64,000 nt of DNA from positions 1 through 64,000 of the forward strand of contig CAYTYZ010000002.1 in the NCBI GenBank assembly GCA_964442385.1, written 5' to 3'. Position numbers and translations under genes: made by a program. The notes under the pieces were generated by a model. The model searched no databases and was not told where the DNA came from. It saw only the letters and a program-made list of their open reading frames with translations. Within the stretch, counting starts at the first letter, position 1. Each line of letters begins with the position of its first letter. Of this stretch, positions 59,579-64,000 are shown one piece after another. The stretch is from CAYTYZ01 sp964442385 (GTDB lineage Bacteria; Patescibacteriota; Microgenomatia; UBA12405).

Positions 59579-61009
59579 ATGACCAAAAATAAGCTAACTA
59601 CTAGACCACCTATAGTGACCATAATGGGTCATGTCGATCATGGCAAAACTACCCTTCTGGATAAAATCCGTTCAGCCAATATTGCCAGTAGAGAAGCAGG
59701 TGCCATAACGCAACACATTGGAGCCTACCAGACTAGTTATAAAAATAAGCTAATTACATTTATAGATACCCCAGGACATGCTGCTTTTGTAAAAATGCGC
59801 GAACGTGGTGCTAGGGCTACTGATATCGTCGTGTTGGTTATATCAGCATCCGAAGGCATCATGCCTCAAACCAAGGAGTGTATAGAAATTATCAAGTCAA
59901 ACAATCTTAGTCCTATCGTGGTTCTCAGCAAGATTGATTTAGCTAATGTATTTTTAGACAAAGCCAAAGGACAACTGGTCGAAGCTGGCCTTACCCCAGA
60001 AGAATATGGCGGTCAAGTTCCAGTGCTTGGTGTTTCAGCTAAAACTGGTGAAGGGATTGACAAGCTTCTTGAAACCATCTTGCTCCATGCTGAGGTTATG
60101 GAATTGGAATCCAAACCCAATGAGCCATTTTTAGGTGTAGTAATAGAATCTCAAATGGCCAAAACTAGGGGACCAGTGGCCACAGTTTTGGTAAAAGAGG
60201 GTACCCTTAAAAAAGGCGATTTGGTTTTTACTGAATCATCTGCTGGCAAAGCCAAAGCTTTGCTTGATTACAAAGGAGAGCAACTAGAATTAGCCCTCCC
60301 ATCAACGCCTGTTGAAATTTTAGGTTTTACGACTGTTCCCCAGGTTGGGAGCCTAGTTACTGCCATTCCTCCTGCTGGACTTGATTTAGCTCAACTAGCT
60401 ACCCCAGTGCCGAAAATCCATGTAGAGTCTCCAGGCGATATCAAATTAAATGTCATATTAAAGTCTGATGCCCAAGGCACCTTGGAAGCTCTAAAAAATA
60501 GCTTTTCTGAAGAAGTTAGGGTTATTTCATCTACTGTTGGTCAAATCAATGACAACGATATTTATATGGCAGAATCAGGTCAGGCTGTAATTTATGCTTT
60601 CAATCTAAAAACCCCTCCTGCAGTAAAAACTCTGGCCGAAAACCTAGGCGTAAAACTCTTTGAATCGAACATTATTTATGAAATTATTGACTCCATCCAA
60701 TCTCAGGTTTTGAAACTTATGGAGCCCACTATAGACGAGACTATTTTAGGCGAAGGCACTATAATTGCCGAGTTCAAAATCAATAAAGTGCGTATTTCTG
60801 GAGTAAAAGTTACCAAGGGTCAGATAAGTAAATGGGATTTAATCCACTTAAAACGAGCTGGGGAGATTATAAAAGACACCAAAGTAGGCAACATCCAACA
60901 AGCTAAAAATATCGTAGAACAGGTAAAAACAGGCTCAGAGTGTGGTATAACCTATAATCCGTATATTGACTTTAAAGTAGGAGATGTTATAATATCCTAT
61001 AGAAAGTGA
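59579..61009 (+). CDS. infB: Translation initiation factor IF-2 (short form)
   Basis: A 476-aa GTPase that brings initiator tRNA to the 30S subunit. The G domain starts almost at once: GHVDHGKTTLLDKI (about residues 15-28), with REAGAITQHIGAY, DTPGHAAF, and SKIDLA. Domains II-IV follow, with LKSDAQGTLEAL and the C2 tRNA-binding domain with GEGTIIAEF and KVRISGVKVTKG. The long N-terminal region (over 300 aa in E. coli) is absent, which is usual in CPR. It follows nusA by 12 nt. Confidence 0.96.
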   Translation: MTKNKLTTRPPIVTIMGHVDHGKTTLLDKIRSANIASREAGAITQHIGAYQTSYKNKLITFIDTPGHAAFVKMRERGARATDIVVLVISASEGIMPQTKECIEIIKSNNLSPIVVLSKIDLANVFLDKAKGQLVEAGLTPEEYGGQVPVLGVSAKTGEGIDKLLETILLHAEVMELESKPNEPFLGVVIESQMAKTRGPVATVLVKEGTLKKGDLVFTESSAGKAKALLDYKGEQLELALPSTPVEILGFTTVPQVGSLVTAIPPAGLDLAQLATPVPKIHVESPGDIKLNVILKSDAQGTLEALKNSFSEEVRVISSTVGQINDNDIYMAESGQAVIYAFNLKTPPAVKTLAENLGVKLFESNIIYEIIDSIQSQVLKLMEPTIDETILGEGTIIAEFKINKVRISGVKVTKGQISKWDLIHLKRAGEIIKDTKVGNIQQAKNIVEQVKTGSECGITYNPYIDFKVGDVIISYRK

Positions 61010-61860
61010 TGCGAGGTACAATTAGCTTAGCAAATCAACCTCAAGTTGCTAAAAAGCAGGAGCAACCTATGAAAAACTACAATACTAGTGACTTCCAGGC
61101 TCAAATCACCAAATCTGCCAATATACAAATTATCGTGCCTCAGCTTTCAGTAGATGGTATTGCCTCTGCAGCAGCCCTAGGCTTGGCCTTAAAAAAACAT
61201 GGCAAGACTGTTTCTATTTTCTGTCCTCAAAAACCAGATGCTAACTACAATAAATTAGCTGGCCTGGATATGCTTAGCGAGCCGGTATTAAACCAAGATT
61301 TGACCATTACCTTGGACTATCCTTTAGATCAAATAGAAAAAGTAAGTTATAACGATGATGGGGGCAAGCTTAATCTGGTTGTTCAAACCAAGCCAGGGGC
61401 TTCCAAAGTTGAGTCATCCCAAATCGCTGTAAACAACCAAAGTGGTGGAAGTGTGTCCGATTTAAACATCCTTTTTGGAGACCCAGCTCCTCTAGCTGAC
61501 AAATCCGTATTGCAAAAATCTACAGTTATTCAAATAACTTCAGTGGACACCCCTAGCTTTGTTCCAGCTAGCAAAATTTTTGATCCCGATGCGCCATTTT
61601 CTGAAATACTAACCTTTTTAATTCCCATGCTAGGCCTAGAGCTTGATCCAGAAGCATCTAAAAATCTTTTAATTGCTCTTCGTGTTTCCACTCAAAGTTT
61701 TGCAGTCAATGTTTCTCCAGAATCTTTTGAAGCTGGAGCCATCTGTTTAAGAGCAAGCCAACTTGGAATGGAACAACCTCCAGCCATCAATACCACTCCA
61801 ATAGAAGCTGTTGAAGTCAAGCCTGGTCAGACCAAACCCAACCCCACTGGAATGAATTAA
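61009..61860 (+). CDS. DHH/NrnA-like protein with degenerate catalytic site
   Basis: A 283-aa protein in the place where many bacteria carry a DHH phosphoesterase (NrnA, nano-RNase) after infB. The N-terminal segment IIVPQLSVDGIASAAALGLALKKHGKTVSIFCP has the order of the DHH first motif (DxDxxxSxxAL), but only one Asp remains and no DHH triplet is visible. The rest is beta-rich, without His clusters. It is therefore likely non-catalytic. Starts: ATG at 61009 overlaps the infB stop; an ATG at 61069 has GGAG 7-8 nt upstream and is plausible. Confidence 0.6.
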   Translation: MRGTISLANQPQVAKKQEQPMKNYNTSDFQAQITKSANIQIIVPQLSVDGIASAAALGLALKKHGKTVSIFCPQKPDANYNKLAGLDMLSEPVLNQDLTITLDYPLDQIEKVSYNDDGGKLNLVVQTKPGASKVESSQIAVNNQSGGSVSDLNILFGDPAPLADKSVLQKSTVIQITSVDTPSFVPASKIFDPDAPFSEILTFLIPMLGLELDPEASKNLLIALRVSTQSFAVNVSPESFEAGAICLRASQLGMEQPPAINTTPIEAVEVKPGQTKPNPTGMN

Positions 61861-61999
61861 TTTTCATAACAAAATATACAGGATTAAAAAGCGTTGATTT
61901 TGCGGAAAAATCACCAATTATCTAGTTTATTTTGTATTGTTTTTCCCTAATATTCAACTACAATTACTTTTGATTATCAATTAAAAATCCTCAAGCACA

Positions 62000-62272
62000 A
62001 TGACCAAAAAAGATCTAATCGAAGTAGTCTCTTCGAAAGCTAAACTGTCCAAAAAAGCTGCCAAAAGTGCCGTGGAAGTCTTTCTAAATGAAATCATGAA
62101 AGCACTTGCCAACGGTGAAACTGTTAAACTATCCGGTTTTGGAACCTTCAGAACCAAAATGTTTAAAGGCAAAACTATTAAAGCTATCGGAAGCAAGACT
62201 GACAAGAAAATTGCAGCTCGCCGAATGCCTCGCTACATCCCAGGAACCAAGATCAAAAAAATGGTCAAATAG
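62000..62272 (+). CDS. HU family DNA-binding protein
   Basis: A 90-aa nucleoid protein. MTKKDLIEVVSSKAKLSKKAAKSAVEVFL is the helical dimer part. KLSGFGTFRTK is the family signature. A DNA-binding arm lies around KKIAARRMPRYIPGTKI, with RxP intercalation (ARRMPRY). It bends DNA and compacts the chromosome. It has its own promoter region 61861-61999 and a strong terminator. Confidence 0.95.
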   Translation: MTKKDLIEVVSSKAKLSKKAAKSAVEVFLNEIMKALANGETVKLSGFGTFRTKMFKGKTIKAIGSKTDKKIAARRMPRYIPGTKIKKMVK

Positions 62273-62290
62273 GTTTTTCAGTTGTAAAGT

Positions 62291-62324
62291 AAAAAATCCC
62301 CTGAGTTTTTTAGGGGATTTTTTA
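62291..62324 (+). terminator. Intrinsic terminator after HU gene
   Basis: AAAAAATCCCCT pairs with AGGGGATTTTTT around a 9-nt loop, followed by a T-run. The A-run at the left makes it active in both directions. Confidence 0.92.
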
Positions 62325-62361
62325 TTCTTGACAGTTCTTTTTACAAAGAGCAATATAAGAT

Positions 62362-63822
62362 ATGAAATTAAAACTAACCACCCTATGTCTTACAGTAGTT
62401 TTGGCTCTATTTTCTGCTAAGTCGGCCTTGGCTCAGTCTCCACCTTTTGTAAATTTCACCACTCCTACCATGGGAGCTAGCGTAATTGCGGGGTCCACAC
62501 TTGACCTGGGTGTGACCATTGCTAGCGGTGTTGGCGTAAGTTTTATGACATATACAGTTGATGGGAGTTATCTTTGTATGGACACTACGGCTCCTTATTC
62601 CTGTCCCTGGACAGTTCCTTCTACTGTAGGTATTGGCCATACCTTACAGGCTATGGTTTTTGACAACAACGGCGCAGTTGGTTATGGCTTTGCCCTGGTG
62701 ACTGCTATTGCTGATAACCTTTCTCCATCTGTCTCTTTTACCAATCCTACCAACGGAGCCAACCTTCAAGTTGGTACCTCGGCTTTTTTATCAGCCAATG
62801 CAGTTGATAATATAGGTGTCAGTATCGTAGATTTTCTAGTAGATGGTTCCATACTTTGTACAAGTTTTAATGCTCCATATTTTTGTCTTTGGAATGTACC
62901 AAATTCAGTAAGTTCACACACCTTAGTTGCCAGAGCTCGTGATTATAGTAACAACATCCAAGAACATACAATCTCTGTAAATTCAGTTGATACTATTGCT
63001 CCATCTGTCTCTTTTACCAATCCTACCAACGGAGCCAACCTTCAAGTTGGTACCTCGGCTTTTTTATCAGCCAATGCAGTTGATAATATAGGTGTCAGTA
63101 TCGTAGATTTTCTAGTAGATGGTTCCATACTTTGTACAAGTTTTAATGCTCCATATTTTTGTCTTTGGAATGTACCAAATTCAGTAAGTTCACACACCTT
63201 AGTTGCCAGAGCTCGTGATTATAGTAACAACATTCAAGAACACACTATCAGTGTCAATTCAGTTGACACTGTAGCTCCAAGCGTATCCATAACCAGCCCT
63301 ACCAATGGGGCTAACTTGGCAGTTGGCTCATCTGTTCTCTTTTCTGCTACTTCTTCAGACAATATAGGAGTAACCAAGGTTGAGTTTTATGTAAATGGCT
63401 CACTACTTTGTACAGACACCGCAGCTCCTTATTCCTGCAACTGGTCTGTACCAAACACGTTGGCTAGTTACACTCTCATGGCAAAGTCCTACGACACCAG
63501 CTCCAACATGTCCCAGGCTACTATCAGCGTCAACTCGGTTGACACCTTGGCTCCACTTGTAAGTTTTACATATCCAACAAATGGGGGATTGATACCTAGA
63601 AATAGCACCATAACTATGACTGCTACAGCCACAGATAATATGTCAGTTGCTGATGTAAAGTTCTATGTCAATGGTGTTCTAAAGTGTACTGACTCAGTCG
63701 CTCCGTATTCATGTGACTGGTTCGTACCCAAAACCAAGGGGGTAAATTACACCTTTAATGCCAAAGCCACTGATAATTCTGGCAATATAGGGCAAAGTAC
63801 AGTAACAGCCAAGTCGTATTAG
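62362..63822 (+). CDS. Secreted protein with tandem bacterial Ig-like repeats
   Basis: A 486-aa exported protein. A signal peptide covers residues 1-24 (cut near ALAQS). Five Ig-like repeats of about 90 residues follow, each with PSVSFTNPTNGANL-type opening, a DNIGV loop, VDFLVDGSxLCT and an APYxCxW segment. The paired Cys in each repeat likely make a disulfide. Repeats 2 and 3 are almost identical. There is no LPxTG tail or C-terminal helix, so it is secreted or held otherwise. Adhesion or a surface layer is a guess. The promoter has TTGACA at 62329 and CAATAT 17 nt on, 5 nt before the ATG. Confidence 0.8.
   Translation: MKLKLTTLCLTVVLALFSAKSALAQSPPFVNFTTPTMGASVIAGSTLDLGVTIASGVGVSFMTYTVDGSYLCMDTTAPYSCPWTVPSTVGIGHTLQAMVFDNNGAVGYGFALVTAIADNLSPSVSFTNPTNGANLQVGTSAFLSANAVDNIGVSIVDFLVDGSILCTSFNAPYFCLWNVPNSVSSHTLVARARDYSNNIQEHTISVNSVDTIAPSVSFTNPTNGANLQVGTSAFLSANAVDNIGVSIVDFLVDGSILCTSFNAPYFCLWNVPNSVSSHTLVARARDYSNNIQEHTISVNSVDTVAPSVSITSPTNGANLAVGSSVLFSATSSDNIGVTKVEFYVNGSLLCTDTAAPYSCNWSVPNTLASYTLMAKSYDTSSNMSQATISVNSVDTLAPLVSFTYPTNGGLIPRNSTITMTATATDNMSVADVKFYVNGVLKCTDSVAPYSCDWFVPKTKGVNYTFNAKATDNSGNIGQSTVTAKSY
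62723..62957 (+). repeat. Perfect direct repeat, copy 1 (Ig repeat 2)
   Basis: This 235-bp segment recurs without a mismatch at 62999-63233, a period of 276 bp or 92 codons. The copies keep the reading frame. Confidence 0.9.
62999..63233 (+). repeat. Perfect direct repeat, copy 2 (Ig repeat 3)
   Basis: Identical to 62723-62957. The remaining 41 bp of the 276-bp period have diverged, so the duplication or a gene-conversion event is recent for the core. Confidence 0.9.
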
Positions 63823-63829
63823 GCTACAA

Positions 63830-63848
63830 GGTATTATGTTATAATACC
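63830..63848. promoter_or_regulatory. Perfect palindrome over rpsO -10 box
   Basis: GGTATTAT, GTT and ATAATACC make an 8-bp inverted repeat that includes TATAAT (63840-63845). The box is about 73 nt before the rpsO ATG, giving one of the few real 5' UTRs here. The palindrome may be an operator or simply a symmetrical promoter element. Confidence 0.5.
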
Positions 63849-63918
63849 CAAGCTTTCAATTGGTTTCAGACTCGCCAAAGTCCGATATTAACTATTAACT
63901 AATAAAAAGCATATAAAG

Positions 63919-64000
63919 ATGGCCTTAGTCCAGACCGATAAACAAAAAATTATTGCCAAGTTTGCCCAAGCCAAAGGGGATACAGGTTCTCCAGAGGTAC
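63919..64000 (+). CDS. rpsO: 30S ribosomal protein S15, 5' part
   Basis: The window ends 27 codons into S15, a primary 16S rRNA-binding protein. MALVQTDKQKIIAKFAQAK and GDTGSPEV match the N-terminus and the GSPEVQ motif. A leader of about 65-70 nt with a small GACT...AGTC hairpin precedes it, and S15 often regulates itself through its leader RNA. No Shine-Dalgarno sequence is evident before the ATG. Confidence 0.85.
   Translation, partial: MALVQTDKQKIIAKFAQAKGDTGSPEV

Noticed and set aside
61892..61910. Hairpin TGATTTT/AAAAATCA before the HU gene as a terminator
   Set aside because: The stem is weak, AT-rich and not followed by a clean T-run. It may be chance in AT-rich DNA.
1..64000. tRNA, rRNA, CRISPR arrays, insertion sequences and prophage
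   Set aside because: I looked for T-loop-like sequence, regular spaced repeats, transposase motifs and terminal repeats and found none convincing. A tRNAscan or profile search would be decisive for tRNAs.
1..64000. Alternative genetic code with TGA as Gly (as in Gracilibacteria/Absconditabacteria)
   Set aside because: TGA ends metG, map, pepF and infB at the expected lengths, and overlapping ATGA junctions are common.

Overview
The window is AT-rich, densely packed bacterial DNA with one scaffold gap of ten Ns at 33935-33944. Several things point to an ultra-small-genome bacterium of the Candidate Phyla Radiation (Patescibacteria), probably Microgenomates-like. Core genes are present in shortened forms: IF2 of 476 aa, MetRS of 468 aa, HrcA of 248 aa and DnaJ without a zinc finger. 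Surface proteins carry the N-terminal TM followed by a QDIRQLA-type segment and LPxSG-type C termini. There is much glycan assembly machinery and almost no small-molecule biosynthesis. TGA acts as a normal stop. The taxon is an inference; no rRNA or tRNA was seen to confirm it.

Layout. 1-5.0 kb: end of a secreted DUF5666-like protein, then nrdA-nrdB, whose beta subunit has Phe at the radical-Tyr position, then a hidden NTF2-like gene that seems to start at ATC. 5.0-16.1 kb: small transcription units including a methyltransferase, PepF-type peptidase, sugar-phosphate cupin, polysaccharide deacetylase, RarA, CutA, a kinase-fold protein, a YbaK-type editing protein and an alkyltransferase-like protein. 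16.2-26.2 kb: NrdR with a divergent nucleotide-pool pair, MFS exporter, map-folD, metG-tatD, S20 and MurJ. 26.2-30.6 kb: a PilN/PilO-like pair followed by wall-anchored-looking surface proteins, one with Cys-rich repeats on Thr-Pro stalks. 30.6-39.1 kb: an envelope-glycan block (UbiA-type prenyltransferase, two GT39-like transferases, FkbM methyltransferase, GT4, PAP2 phosphatase, DUF2298 protein). 39.1-51.1 kb: UvrD helicase, FemAB-like transferase, GatCAB with an extra membrane gene, a helicase-nuclease and RmuC. 51.1-55.4 kb: hrcA-grpE-dnaK-(ASCH-like)-dnaJ behind a CIRCE-like operator. 55.4-58.4 kb: hypotheticals and a macro-domain protein. 58.5-64 kb: nusA-infB-degenerate DHH protein, HU, an Ig-repeat surface protein with a perfect internal duplication, and the start of rpsO.

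The strongest recurring signal is promoter placement. In about 20 genes a -10 box (TATAAT, TATACT, TAGAAT) lies 5-8 nt before the start codon with no Shine-Dalgarno, which implies leaderless mRNAs. This rule reveals a gene without ATG/GTG/TTG, resolves several starts and exposes bidirectional promoters whose -10 boxes overlap. Two genes break the rule clearly (15639-16064 and 57846-58361). They have good Shine-Dalgarno sites and their own hairpin terminators, and look like acquired monocistronic cassettes.

There is no CRISPR array, insertion sequence, rRNA or recognisable tRNA. Apart from the Ns, no stretch over 300 bases lacks a gene; the apparent blank at 4619-5000 is the ATC-start gene. 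No single spectacular system stands out. The best candidates for new biology are the ATC-start leaderless gene, the Cys-rich surface-protein operon, the DUF3850/ASCH gene inside the chaperone operon, and the leader-peptide/terminator arrangement at 57.6 kb.
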